Shown here one piece after another: positions 26,338 through 35,904 of a stretch of DNA of 64,000 nt (position 1 is its first letter; each line of letters begins with the position of its first letter). The stretch is from JAHRAW01 sp965262585 (GTDB taxonomy: Bacteria > Pseudomonadota > Gammaproteobacteria > Arenicellales > Poriferihabitantaceae). Made by a program: the position numbers and the translations under genes. The stretch is taken from NCBI GenBank assembly GCA_965262585.1, contig OZ253546.1, forward strand, positions 1,984,001 through 2,048,000. Reading direction: 5' to 3'. A model generated the notes under the pieces. That model did no database searches, was not told the origin of the DNA, and saw nothing but the letters and a program-made list of their open reading frames with translations.

Positions 26338-26365
26338 CGGGGGTGTGGGGAAAGGACAGACTTCC

Positions 26366-29300
26366 TTAGAAGCGAATCTCGCCTTTGAGCAGGATGGCGT
26401 TCTCCGCCGGGTTGGTGTTGGACTGGTAGTGTTCACCGACCAGATCCAGGCCGTAGCGGGACATATCCCAACGGATGCCGAGACGATAACTGTCGGTCTC
26501 GGCGAGGGTCATTTCACTGTATGGTGTCAACATTCCCGCATGACTGCCGAGGGTGGTTGACAGGCCGTAGCCCAGCCGGGCATCCAGACGCATACCGTAA
26601 TCGGTTTTGGCTTGGGTATCCTCCGGCAAGCCTTTATCCCACAACGCCTGAATGCCGCCGCCGCCCTCGCCGTAGCCGGGTTGCAGGCTCAACGACGAGC
26701 CCTGGCCGTCCTTGCCGGGTTGCAGACGAATGGTACCGTTTATGCCCCATTCGTCGTAATTATCCCGCGCAACCAGCGTGTGCACCCGGCCTTCCAGCGT
26801 TATCCGGTGGGCGGGATTGCCGTAGCGGATGCCGGCGTTCAGTTCCAGGGCGACTCCGGTCTCCCCATCGCCGCCGTCATGGCGTACGCCCGCTTCCAGC
26901 AGCGGTTCCAGCCACGCCTCGTTTGCCAGGGCTTGTTGTGGGCGGGTTGCTTCCAGCGATACGCGTACGCGGTTGATGTACACATCCTCGCCAACAATGT
27001 TGCCGGTAGGGTTGCCGTCCACGTCTATCGAGGCCTGGGATAGTTCGCCTTTGAGGCGCAACGTTCCGCCATTGCCGAGATCCATTATCTGGCCGCCGAC
27101 TCCGGCGGCAACGGTTTGCATGTCCACGTCGGTGGAGGTTCGCGCCTGACCGGTTGAGGTGATTTCCAGATCACCCGTGCCGTAGCCCACCGTGGCCCAC
27201 AAATCCACCCGCCCGGCACGCCAGCCCAGATAGGGGTTGACGCTGGTCATGGACAATTCATAGTCGCCTACGATGGGAGTGGCGCCGGTAATTTTATAGC
27301 CCAGGTCGCTTTCGCTGCGGGTTACCGCCACGCCGCCCAGCAGGTCAGCCCGCAGGCGGGCGTCCACGCCGAGGGAAATGCTCGCCACGTCTCCGTCCCA
27401 ATCGGTGGTTCCGCTTTCATCGGATAAATCCAGGTAGTCACCGCTGCCCCAGAAAGCAACCGAGGACAGGCCGTTAGCCGCCCCATCGCCGGCGTTCAAC
27501 GGCAACACAAATCCGGAACCGGCCAGCAGGTTTTTCAGGTTGTGTGTGTCGTCGGTCAGGGTCTGGCCGTGGGTGGATGCGATTGCGGCGAGGGAAGACT
27601 GGCCGGCGAGGGTCACGCTAGCCGGAGCGAGGTTGTCGCTCTCGGCCTGTCGGATACGCCGGGAAATGGCGGCTGAAGTCTGCCCGGCAATGGCGCGTGT
27701 CAATTTGGGCAGGATAACCCTGTTGAGGGCGGAGTTGAGGGCGGTGGCTTCGCCGGATTCTATCGTCATGGTGAAGGTTTGGCTGTCGGTGACGGGTACC
27801 GTAGCACTGTCGGTGACGGTGTAGGTGACGGTGTAGGTGACGGGGTCGTCGGCCGCCGGGGTCGAGATTCCGAAGATGGCGCGGGAGGTGGCGTCGAAAC
27901 CCAGCCCGCTTGGCAGGGATTCGGATCCGGGGCTGAAAGTCAGCCCTTTTGGAATGGCTCCGGAGATGTCGTAGGTGAGCGAAGGAGTGCCGCCAGTGGC
28001 CGCAGGCAGGGTGAAGTCAATCTCCTCGCCGACTACATAGGTCTGGTCTGGCGGATTGGGCAGCACCAGAAGCGAGGGTGCGATCACCGTTATGGTGAAA
28101 GTTTGGTCGGTGGTGACGGGCGGCGTGTCGCTGTCGGTGACGGTGTAGGTGACCTCGACGTCGGCGTCGATCGCCGTGGTCGGGGAGCCGGAGATGCTGC
28201 GGGTGGTCGTGTCGAAGCTCAGCCCGTCTGGCAGGGTTCCGGTGAGGGTGTAGAAAAACGAAGGAGTGCCGCCGGTGGCATCAGGCAAGGTGAGGTTGGC
28301 CGTCTCGCCGACTACAAATGTCAGGGCCGGTGGAACGGGCAGCGCCAATGTTGTGTCCACCGTTATGGTGAAGGGTTGGCCGGTGGTGGCGGGCGTCGTC
28401 GCGCTGTCGGTGACGGTGTAGGTGAGGGTGGCGGCGGCGGCCGTGGTCGTGGTTCCGGAGAGGGTGCGGGTGGTCGTGTCGAAGCTCAGTCCGGTTGGCA
28501 GGGTTCCGGCGAGGGTGTAGGTATAGGGACTGACGCCGCCGGTGGCGTTATCAGGCAGGGTGAGGTTGACCGTCTCGCCGACTATGAATATCGGGTTTGG
28601 TGGAACGGGCAGCACCAACACTGGGTTCACCGTTATGGTGAAGGGTTGGCTGGAGGTGACAGGCGTCGTAGCGCTGTCGGTGACGGCGTAGGTGAGGGTG
28701 ACGGCGGCGGCGGCCGTGGTCGTGGTTCCGGAGAGGATGCGGGTGGTCGTGTCGAAGCTCAGCCCGTCTGGCAGGGTTCCGGTGAGGGTGTAGGTATAGG
28801 GATTGTCGCCGCCGGTGGCCTCAGGCAGGGTGAGGTTGACCGTCTCGCCGACGACAAATGTCCGGTTTGGCAGTTCGGGCAATGCCAACGCTGTGTTCAC
28901 CACCGTTATGGTGAAGGGTCGGCTGGTGGTGGTGGGCGTCGGAGCGCTGTCGGTGACGGTGTAGGTGACCTCGGCGGCGGCGGTCGCCGTGGTCGTGGTT
29001 CCGGAGATGGTGCGGGTGGTCGTGCCGAAGCTCAGTCCGTCTGGCAGGGTTCCGGTGAGGGTGTAGGTATAGGGATTGACGCCGCCGGCGGCCTCAGGCA
29101 GGGCGAGGTTGACCGTCTCGCCGACGACAAATGTCTGGTTTGGCAGATCGAGCAGCAGCGGCGGTATCAGACTAATACCTATCGTCACGTCTCTAACCTG
29201 GGCACGACTCATGATTCTAAATTCAATACCATGAACACTACCGGCGGCTGTACTGCTTGTAACAGTTTCTGTAGTTAGTGTGATGGGAGGGGATAGGTAA

Positions 29301-30073
29301 TTTGGGTCGTGGGCGGCGTTCATACCCGGCCGGAATGAAGTATCAGGACCATTTGAAAACCGATAGAACACAATGTCAGAGGAAGATTGTTTCATGAAAG
29401 TCAGTCGAATGGGGTTAATGCTTGTAGTATAGATTCCAAAACGAGACAATACTCCATGCCCTGAATCAGAGTTGCTATCGAGGCTAATGGGTGGTGCTCG
29501 AAGTGGAGTTGTGTCTACGGTAAATATGTATGCAGCCTGACGGGGACCGTAAGTTGTATGAGCATCTATACATTTTTCGAATACTCCTTGTGAACGAACT
29601 AACCAGACTGCCGTAGTTCTCCCGTCAGGCAAAAAGTTAAAACTGCCTCTCTTTATGAATACGCTCCAATCCCCCTGCTCTCCCCGGCCGGAACCGCTGA
29701 GTTCATTAGAAGTCTGGTGATATGTAGGACTGTTCCTATTATTCCTAGGATCATTCTGCGCCTCAGATATACTACTATATGGGCCATAAAAATTAACCCT
29801 TACAGTCCTGCCCCACCGACTTCCCACGTGGGTGCCGGGTTCGCCTTCGCCGCTTGTGCATCTGTGCCTGATGTATGTACCTGTAAATGTAAAATCACCA
29901 TTTAGGTTAGTGACATCATTGTTAGCGACATCACTTCGAATTCCTGAATCACTATCTGCCGCGAGGCGTGCGGGAGAGGGATTTACGCGCTGTGCTTCTG
30001 CCTTATGAGGCAATAACACAAAGGACAGCAATAACGCTCCGGTTACTCCGATTACTGACATCTTCGTGTTCAT
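26366..30073 (-). CDS. Surface autotransporter-like protein with five Ig-like repeats and a β-barrel
   Basis: 1235 residues from the ATG of MNTKMSVIGV, which has a GAGG ribosome site; the frame runs further upstream only by chance through the MFS gene. Order: signal peptide (cut near KAEA), a ~270-residue domain of unknown type, five tandem putative-Ig (He_PIG) repeats of ~90 residues (about 305–770, each with FVVGETVNLTLP-like start, TLPDGLSFD, and FTITV end), a helical linker, and a C-terminal β-barrel (about 860–1235) ending ILLKGEIRF, the usual outer-membrane terminal Phe. Likely displayed for adhesion. The repeats are very alike at DNA level and prone to copy-number change. Confidence 0.85.
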   Translation of the reverse strand: MNTKMSVIGVTGALLLSFVLLPHKAEAQRVNPSPARLAADSDSGIRSDVANNDVTNLNGDFTFTGTYIRHRCTSGEGEPGTHVGSRWGRTVRVNFYGPYSSISEAQNDPRNNRNSPTYHQTSNELSGSGRGEQGDWSVFIKRGSFNFLPDGRTTAVWLVRSQGVFEKCIDAHTTYGPRQAAYIFTVDTTPLRAPPISLDSNSDSGHGVLSRFGIYTTSINPIRLTFMKQSSSDIVFYRFSNGPDTSFRPGMNAAHDPNYLSPPITLTTETVTSSTAAGSVHGIEFRIMSRAQVRDVTIGISLIPPLLLDLPNQTFVVGETVNLALPEAAGGVNPYTYTLTGTLPDGLSFGTTTRTISGTTTTATAAAEVTYTVTDSAPTPTTTSRPFTITVVNTALALPELPNRTFVVGETVNLTLPEATGGDNPYTYTLTGTLPDGLSFDTTTRILSGTTTTAAAAVTLTYAVTDSATTPVTSSQPFTITVNPVLVLPVPPNPIFIVGETVNLTLPDNATGGVSPYTYTLAGTLPTGLSFDTTTRTLSGTTTTAAAATLTYTVTDSATTPATTGQPFTITVDTTLALPVPPALTFVVGETANLTLPDATGGTPSFFYTLTGTLPDGLSFDTTTRSISGSPTTAIDADVEVTYTVTDSDTPPVTTDQTFTITVIAPSLLVLPNPPDQTYVVGEEIDFTLPAATGGTPSLTYDISGAIPKGLTFSPGSESLPSGLGFDATSRAIFGISTPAADDPVTYTVTYTVTDSATVPVTDSQTFTMTIESGEATALNSALNRVILPKLTRAIAGQTSAAISRRIRQAESDNLAPASVTLAGQSSLAAIASTHGQTLTDDTHNLKNLLAGSGFVLPLNAGDGAANGLSSVAFWGSGDYLDLSDESGTTDWDGDVASISLGVDARLRADLLGGVAVTRSESDLGYKITGATPIVGDYELSMTSVNPYLGWRAGRVDLWATVGYGTGDLEITSTGQARTSTDVDMQTVAAGVGGQIMDLGNGGTLRLKGELSQASIDVDGNPTGNIVGEDVYINRVRVSLEATRPQQALANEAWLEPLLEAGVRHDGGDGETGVALELNAGIRYGNPAHRITLEGRVHTLVARDNYDEWGINGTIRLQPGKDGQGSSLSLQPGYGEGGGGIQALWDKGLPEDTQAKTDYGMRLDARLGYGLSTTLGSHAGMLTPYSEMTLAETDSYRLGIRWDMSRYGLDLVGEHYQSNTNPAENAILLKGEIRF
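27760..29165 (-). repeat. Tandem coding repeat array (five ~275-bp units)
   Basis: DNA repeat within the surface protein. Units start with a copy of the FVVGET-type motif near 29120, 28845, 28585, 28310 and 28033. The last contains a 12-base in-frame slippage repeat GGTGACGGTGTA (27812–27823, 27824–27835) that gives a doubled VTYT. Recombination between units could shorten or lengthen the protein. Confidence 0.8.
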
Positions 30074-30198
30074 TTTGACACCTCGATTGGTGGGGGGTTT
30101 ATGGGCGGCTTTATACCTTATAACGCCTTTTCTTTCAATATTATATCTTTCCGGGCCGGCGAATTCAACCGCGCCCGGCGAGCACCGGAACCAATTTT

Positions 30199-31419
30199 TT
30201 ATCCAGACCCGTTGTCGGACCGGCACCGGCGGTGGTTCCAGCCGAACACCATACCCATGAGTATCACCGTGGCGATGCCGACTCCGAGGATGGAAGTCCA
30301 GCCGGTGGTGTAGAGCATGACCCCGGCGAGACTTGCGGCGAGGAAGTTGCCGAGGTTGGTGCAGAACTCGTTGAGGGGTTGCGCCAGCGCGCCGCGTTTG
30401 GCGATGGCCGGGGTGAACAGCAGCGTGGTGCCGCCGAGGAAGGTGAAGTTCCAACCGACGCCGAGCAAGGTCAGGCCGACATGGAAAGCGAGCACCGTGT
30501 CGGACAAAAACAGGACGCCGAAGCACACCGCGTATACGACAAAACCCGCGTATACGACCCGCACCGCGCCGATGCGGTCGATCAAATAACCGGAAAAGAT
30601 AAACGGCACGAACATACCGAGCAAGTGGTTTTGCATGACGAACGCCGCGGTCACCAGCGAATGTCCGTGAATATCGGTCAGCGTTAGCGGCGTCGCATTC
30701 ATCACCAGCGACATAATCGCGTAGCCCGCCACCGAGGCGATGGCGGCGCGCAGAAACAGCGGCGAGCGCAACAGTGCTTTGACGGTGCGCAACAAGCGGC
30801 GCGGGGCGGCAAAAATTTCCGGTGGCACCGGCGGCGCGCCGAAGGGGGTGGCGAGAATCAGCAGCAACGCCACGCAGTTGATGGCGATGGCGGCGAGGCC
30901 GAAAGAAGCGAGCGCATCGAGGCCGGTGAGTTGGTGCACGACGGTGCCGAGGTGCGGGCCGGAGACGGCTGCGACTATGCCGCCGCCGAGTACCACCGAG
31001 GCGGCGCGGCCATGATTTTCCTTCGGCGAAACTTCCAACGCCGCAAAGCGCAAGTAGGTTTGAATGGCGACCATCAATCCGATCATCAGCCCGGCTACGA
31101 CGATGGCGAAAAAATTGCGGTAGTGGACGCTGGCGATGATGAGCAAGCCGCCGACCATGCCGATTATGGTGCCGCATGCGAAACCGGTGCGGCGTCCGTA
31201 GCGCGCCATGAACAGCGACGCCGGGATGACGAATAGCGTGATGCCGGCGACGAAGGCGGCGAGCGGCAACGTGCTCCATGCCGGGTTCGCGGCGTAGCGA
31301 TTGCCAATCAATCCCGCGACCAGGAAAAAGCCGACCACGGTGCTCATCATGCAGGCGTTGATGCCGCCCATGGCGAGGATGGACAGCCACGGCGTGCGCG
31401 TTGCGGCGGCTTGATTCAT
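30199..31419 (-). CDS. MFS transporter
   Basis: 406 residues with about 12 hydrophobic segments and the loop motif ARYGRRTGF between helices 2 and 3. Related to the sugar/drug-efflux MFS group; substrate unknown. It follows the 2-hydroxyacid dehydrogenase by ~46 bases on the same strand and may share its transcript, hinting at uptake of a hydroxy- or keto-acid. No amino-terminal signal is needed. Confidence 0.85.
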   Translation of the reverse strand: MNQAAATRTPWLSILAMGGINACMMSTVVGFFLVAGLIGNRYAANPAWSTLPLAAFVAGITLFVIPASLFMARYGRRTGFACGTIIGMVGGLLIIASVHYRNFFAIVVAGLMIGLMVAIQTYLRFAALEVSPKENHGRAASVVLGGGIVAAVSGPHLGTVVHQLTGLDALASFGLAAIAINCVALLLILATPFGAPPVPPEIFAAPRRLLRTVKALLRSPLFLRAAIASVAGYAIMSLVMNATPLTLTDIHGHSLVTAAFVMQNHLLGMFVPFIFSGYLIDRIGAVRVVYAGFVVYAVCFGVLFLSDTVLAFHVGLTLLGVGWNFTFLGGTTLLFTPAIAKRGALAQPLNEFCTNLGNFLAASLAGVMLYTTGWTSILGVGIATVILMGMVFGWNHRRCRSDNGSG

Positions 31420-31465
31420 TGATTTTGCCTGAGTAACATGGGTAAAAGGATTCGGCGCGGTTCGC

Positions 31466-32521
31466 TCAAGGGCGCACGGAATGCTCGGCGAAGGTCACGC
31501 CGTGCCGTTGTGCGCGCAGGCGCGGGTCGGCGGATTTGATGCATACCGGGTCGCCGCGCAGAATTTCAAAACAGCGTTCGAGGGTTTCCAGTTGCAGTCG
31601 GTGCATGGCTTCTTCGGTGTAAAAGGTGAGGTGGGGAAACAGGATGACGTTATCCATTTGATACAGTTCGCCGAGCGAATGCCCGCTCGTTGAAAGCGGT
31701 TCGCGGCCATAAACATCGAGGGCGGCACCGGCGATTTGTTTGCTTTTCAAGGCGCGCAACAACGCCATCTCATCGACGATGGCGCCGCGGGCAGTGTTGA
31801 TGAGGAAGGCAGTCGGTTTCATGGCGGCGAGTTGTTCGTCGCCAAGCAGGTGGCGGGTCTCCTCGCTGAGAGTCGCGTGGATGGAGACGAAATCACACTG
31901 CCCCAGCATGGTTTTCAGGTCGTCCATTTTTTCAATGCCGCGCGCCCGCAAGGCGGATTCGTCGACCTTGGGATCATACCCCAGCACCCGCATCCCGAAG
32001 CCAACTCCGGCCATGCGCGCAAGGCTGCATCCGATACGCCCGGCGCCCACCAGCCCGATGGTTTTTCCGGCCAGATCCTGGCCCGCCCAGCGGGTTGTGG
32101 GCCACGCCCAGCCGCCTTGTTGCATGGTGCGGTGGATGGGGAGCAGTTTTTTGGCGAGGGCAATGAGCATGGCAAAGGCGCCTTCGGCCACGGTTTGTTC
32201 GGCGTATTCGGGGATATTGACCACCGGAATTTTCCGAGATTTGGCGGCTTCGATATCGATGGCGTCGATGCCGACGCCATACTTGACGATGCCTTTCAAT
32301 CGGGCGGCGCCTTCGATTATCCGGGCGGTGATGGGGGTGTAGCACATCAAAATCACATCGGCGTCCCGGGTCTCCCGCGCCACATGCGCCTCGCTGACGC
32401 CGTCCTCCAGCAGCACCAGATCAACCCCCGAATCCACCAGCACTTGATCCAAGTGGGGGCATTCCAGTCGTTCATCGGTGCGCACGACCTTGGCCGGACG
32501 GGGGGATTCGCGTTTTTTCAT
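31466..32521 (-). CDS. D-2-hydroxyacid dehydrogenase (NAD-dependent)
   Basis: Oxidoreductase of the phosphoglycerate-dehydrogenase family, about 351 residues from MKKRESPRP. A longer frame start adds 21 low-complexity residues and is less likely. Rossmann motif GLVGAGRIGCS, catalytic Arg in INTARGAIVDE, Glu in the acidic stretch GREPL and His in LFPHLTFYTEE. Substrate not assigned; 3-phosphoglycerate, glyoxylate or hydroxypyruvate are the usual ones. Confidence 0.86.
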   Translation of the reverse strand: MKKRESPRPAKVVRTDERLECPHLDQVLVDSGVDLVLLEDGVSEAHVARETRDADVILMCYTPITARIIEGAARLKGIVKYGVGIDAIDIEAAKSRKIPVVNIPEYAEQTVAEGAFAMLIALAKKLLPIHRTMQQGGWAWPTTRWAGQDLAGKTIGLVGAGRIGCSLARMAGVGFGMRVLGYDPKVDESALRARGIEKMDDLKTMLGQCDFVSIHATLSEETRHLLGDEQLAAMKPTAFLINTARGAIVDEMALLRALKSKQIAGAALDVYGREPLSTSGHSLGELYQMDNVILFPHLTFYTEEAMHRLQLETLERCFEILRGDPVCIKSADPRLRAQRHGVTFAEHSVRP

Positions 32522-32639
32522 CGCATCATTCTTGCCCGGCGGCGATGGCAATGCAAGTGCCGCCAACTCGCCGCCGGACGGCACGCTCAGGGGATGTGAT
32601 TCCAGTATAATGGCAGGGTTTTAACCCATTCACCCGCCG

Positions 32640-33002
32640 ATGAACACGCCCATAAATATGCCCATAAATATACAAGCGGCCATTGAACAAAAACTGGCCG
32701 CCCTGCGCCCGCAATTTCTCCGTGTGGAAAACGAAAGTCACCGGCACAACGTGCCACCGGGATCGGAATCGCACTTCAAGGTCACCGCGGTATCCCCGCA
32801 GTTCAACGGCAAAACCTTGCTCGCCCGCCACCGCATGGTCAATGAAATTTTGTCCGATGAATTATCCGGCGGCGTGCATGCGTTGGCGTTGCATACCTTG
32901 ACCCCGGACGAATGGACAAAGCAAGACGCGGTCGCCGATTCACCTCCGTGTCTGGGTGGTTCGGTGGCGGAGAAGCCCACTAAAAAAGCCACACAAGAAT
33001 AA
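32640..33002 (+). CDS. BolA-family protein
   Basis: 120 residues. The BolA fold is clear in ENESHRHNVPPGSESHFKV, FNGKTLLARHRMVN and VHALALHTLTPDEW. BolA proteins work with monothiol glutaredoxins in iron–sulfur cluster handling. A ~25-residue C-terminal tail rich in Gly, Pro and Lys is extra. Upstream is an exact TATAAT (32606–32611). Forms a short unit with the methyltransferase fusion downstream. Confidence 0.9.
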   Translation: MNTPINMPINIQAAIEQKLAALRPQFLRVENESHRHNVPPGSESHFKVTAVSPQFNGKTLLARHRMVNEILSDELSGGVHALALHTLTPDEWTKQDAVADSPPCLGGSVAEKPTKKATQE

Positions 33003-33048
33003 TGATCGCCCGACCGCTTCAACCCCACTTTTCATTGGTATCTTTTGT

Positions 33049-34809
33049 ATGAGTGATGATTCCAATCGCGAAGGCGTTATGCAGCACATCCGCCGCCGCA
33101 TCGCCGACGATCAATGCATCATTCTCGACGGCGCCATTGCCACCGAACTGCAGCGCCTTAACGCCACGGGTTTTCAGTTAAGCGATGACGCACACTGGGG
33201 GTTCGATGCGTTGCACAACTCACCGGCGGCGGTGCTCGATGTGCATGAATCCTACCTTGCCGCCGGTGCGGAAATTCTGACCACCAACACCTACTCGGTT
33301 CTCGAAGCGCCGTCCTACACCGGCAACCACGACATCGAACAGGGCCGCCCGGCCCATTGGATCGACATGGCAAGAGTCGCCATCGAATTGCCCCGCAAAG
33401 CCATTCAGCAAGTTGGCAGGGAAGGCACGGCGGCGGTGGCCTTCAGCATCGGCGGCGACATCGAAACCACAACCCAGCAGACCACCGTCGAGTTGCTGTT
33501 GCGGCTGTTCGAACAGCATCCGCCAGACCTGATTTTGTTCGAGACGATTTCCATGATCGAAGACCACCTGACCATCGCCACCATCGAAATGCTGGTGGAA
33601 CAGGGGTGGCCGGTGTGGGTGAGTTTCCGGCGTTGCCGACAGGGGCTGTGCGGCATCCACGGGCAACTGTGGGGCGGCCCCGAAGGCGACCGCTTCGGGC
33701 GGCTGGCGCAACGTCTGGAGCGAATCGGCGCCGGTGCGGTGCTCATCAATTGCCTGCCCATGGAGCGAGTGGCCGGGACTTTGTCATGGCTTCGGGATTT
33801 CACCGACCTGCCGCTGGGGGTGTACCCGAATGTCGGACACTATGTGGAATCGGGCTGGAAGTTTGACCCGCAGGTCGACCCCGAAGCATTCGTCGAGCAG
33901 GCGTTGTCGTGGCGTGCCGAGGGCGCGCAAATCATCGGCGGTTGTTGCGGCGTCGGGCCGGCGGAAATCGCGTTGACAAACCAGCGATTGGCGGGCGTTC
34001 CACGCGGACGCAAGGGCGCACTCGATTCCTCATCCGGCGATGGGTTAACTCCCCGGGAAGAACAGAAAGAACAGATTATCAACCACTGGCAAGACGCCAA
34101 AGGCCGACAACTGTATCCGTTGCAGTTGCCATCGCTGGTCGTCGACCCCGGCGTGTTCGTGCCCACTCAGGGCAGTTACTTAATCTGGAAGTTTTTGTTC
34201 AATGAAAACATCGGCGCGAATCGTCGCTGCCTCGATGTCGGCTGCGGCATCGGCATCTTGGCGATCCAGTTGGCGTTGAACGGTGCCACCGAAGTAACCG
34301 CCGTGGACATCCAGTCGCAAGCCATCGAAAACACCATGACCAACGCCTTCCGCAACGGCGTCGCCGACAGAGTCATCGGGCTTTCCGAAGACCTGTATTC
34401 ATTCACCCCCCGGCAAAAATTCAACCTCATCGTCGCCAGTTTGTACCAGATGCCCACCGACCCGCGTGGCCAATACAGCAGCCACCGGGATGTGGATTAC
34501 TGGGGCCGCAACCTGCTCGATCACTTCATCTCCGAACTGCCCAACTACCTCGAAGAAGACGGCACCGCCTACCTCATGCAGGTTTCCATGCTAGGCGCCC
34601 ACCGCACCGAAGCGCAACTCAAACAAAACGGCTACCAAGTGCGGGTCGTAGACTTCAACCTCTACCAGTTCAACCCGGTCTTCAACGAGCACCTCGAACA
34701 AATAAAACGAGTAGAAGAATTGTCCGACGCCTACCACTTCTCCTTCGGCGAAAACGATAATGTCATGGTGATGTATCTGCTGGAGGTTCGCCGGTCAAGC
34801 GAGGGATAA
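33049..34809 (+). CDS. Homocysteine S-methyltransferase fused to a SAM-dependent methyltransferase
   Basis: 586 residues from MSDDSNREG. The N-terminal half (about 15–310) is a homocysteine S-methyltransferase barrel: LDGAIATEL, zinc-binding C235 (INCLPM) and the C299–C300 pair (IGGCCG), which transfer a methyl group to homocysteine to form methionine. The C-terminal part (about 350–586) is a class I methyltransferase with CLDVGCGIGILA (394–405), VTAVDIQSQAIEN and LIVASLYQMP in place of the NPPY of PrmC-type enzymes. One frame with no gap joins them. The known HcyS fusion in bacteria is to a folate reductase, so this pairing is unusual. Role of the second domain is unknown. Confidence 0.85.
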   Translation: MSDDSNREGVMQHIRRRIADDQCIILDGAIATELQRLNATGFQLSDDAHWGFDALHNSPAAVLDVHESYLAAGAEILTTNTYSVLEAPSYTGNHDIEQGRPAHWIDMARVAIELPRKAIQQVGREGTAAVAFSIGGDIETTTQQTTVELLLRLFEQHPPDLILFETISMIEDHLTIATIEMLVEQGWPVWVSFRRCRQGLCGIHGQLWGGPEGDRFGRLAQRLERIGAGAVLINCLPMERVAGTLSWLRDFTDLPLGVYPNVGHYVESGWKFDPQVDPEAFVEQALSWRAEGAQIIGGCCGVGPAEIALTNQRLAGVPRGRKGALDSSSGDGLTPREEQKEQIINHWQDAKGRQLYPLQLPSLVVDPGVFVPTQGSYLIWKFLFNENIGANRRCLDVGCGIGILAIQLALNGATEVTAVDIQSQAIENTMTNAFRNGVADRVIGLSEDLYSFTPRQKFNLIVASLYQMPTDPRGQYSSHRDVDYWGRNLLDHFISELPNYLEEDGTAYLMQVSMLGAHRTEAQLKQNGYQVRVVDFNLYQFNPVFNEHLEQIKRVEELSDAYHFSFGENDNVMVMYLLEVRRSSEG

Positions 34810-34924
34810 TCCGGCGGTTGTGTGGTAGAATTTCGCGGAATCTATACGATCGGCATGTATGAAAACTTCGTGGAATTTCATAAAAACCGCAACGAAGATA
34901 ATCTTTAATTGAAGAGTAAATCAA

Positions 34925-35131
34925 ATGACCGTCGCCGACAAAATTAAGAATGCGCTGGGAAAATTCGGGCCGATGTGCGATGGCTGTCTTGTTAAAGTAA
35001 CCAAGTTGAGTCAACGTAGTGCGGTCAATGCTGAATGCAATTTTATGATGTACGGCGATGAACTGGACAGGGAGAAAGAAGAGAAGTGTCCGAGGTGTGG
35101 GCGCGATAATTTTGTTAACTACCTAAATTAA
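34925..35131 (+). CDS. Small Cys-rich hypothetical protein
   Basis: 68 residues with CDGC and CPRC (CxxC pairs about 35 residues apart), suggesting a zinc-ribbon or metal-binding fold. A GAAGAG ribosome site lies 8–13 bases upstream. No family recognised. Its base use resembles the genome's AT-rich minority. It sits between the methyltransferase fusion and the ankyrin gene, on the same strand. Confidence 0.6.
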   Translation: MTVADKIKNALGKFGPMCDGCLVKVTKLSQRSAVNAECNFMMYGDELDREKEEKCPRCGRDNFVNYLN

Positions 35132-35158
35132 AATGTCAGCGGTCACTTCCACTACAAT

Positions 35159-35827
35159 ATGTCAGCCATAGAAATCGCCACCAAACCGGGCAACCTCCGC
35201 AAGGCACTTGCTTTTGTTGCGTTATGTCCGATGTTGCTTCTGGCATCATTCATAGCGTCGGCTGGGGAGACCACGGATTTGCACGATGCGGTGGTTCGAA
35301 AGGATTACAATCTGGCGGCGGCGCTGATTGCCGGCGGCGCAGAGGTCAATGCGGTGGACGATGCCGGCAATACACCGTTGCATTATGCGGCGCAACAACA
35401 CACCGATAAAATTGCGGCGCTGCTGATTGCCAACGATGCGCAGGTGAACCGCCCCAACCGCACCGGGTGGACGCCGTTGCACTTTGTGGTTCTGAACGAC
35501 TATATCGAGACGGCGGCGCTGTTGATTGCCGAAGGCTCGGACGTCAACGCCGCCGGTGAGGGGCGGTGGACGCCGTTGCAGGGTGCGGCGTGGATGAACG
35601 CTCACGGGGTTGCCGCCATGATGATTGAAAACGGCGCTCGGGTAGGGATTACGGACCCGATCGGCAACACTCCGTTGCACTACACGGCGCTGCGAAACGG
35701 TCGTGCGACCGCGGAACTGTTGCTCGCCAACGGCGCGGACGGCGACGCCGAAAACAACACCGGCGACACGCCGCTGGATATCGCACGGCGCAAAAAACAC
35801 CGGAACATCGTCCGGTTGTTACAATAG
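35159..35827 (+). CDS. Secreted ankyrin-repeat protein
   Basis: 222 residues. The N-terminus has a long hydrophobic signal segment (KALAFVALCPMLLLASFIASAG) and then five or so ankyrin repeats (about 40–222) with the GNTPLHYAA, GWTPLHFVV, RWTPLQGAA, GNTPLHYTA and GDTPLDIA consensus. Likely periplasmic and for protein binding. Host-associated bacteria often have many ankyrin proteins, but one secreted copy proves nothing about lifestyle. Confidence 0.87.
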   Translation: MSAIEIATKPGNLRKALAFVALCPMLLLASFIASAGETTDLHDAVVRKDYNLAAALIAGGAEVNAVDDAGNTPLHYAAQQHTDKIAALLIANDAQVNRPNRTGWTPLHFVVLNDYIETAALLIAEGSDVNAAGEGRWTPLQGAAWMNAHGVAAMMIENGARVGITDPIGNTPLHYTALRNGRATAELLLANGADGDAENNTGDTPLDIARRKKHRNIVRLLQ

Positions 35828-35904
35828 GCTTGCGTCGGCGCGTTATCCATTACGCCCGACGCACATAACAATTCATTATTCAACTCAAACCAAACGAAAC
35901 CATC

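Noticed and set aside
27779..29278. 499-codon plus-strand frame with Gly/Arg/Val repeats
   Set aside because: It is the complement of the Ig-like repeat array; its repeats merely mirror that array and it has no ribosome site.
26366..31390. One 1674-codon open frame on the minus strand
   Set aside because: The first 439 codons lie over the MFS gene in another frame and are Arg/His-rich without homology; a GAGG site and signal peptide set the true start at 30073.
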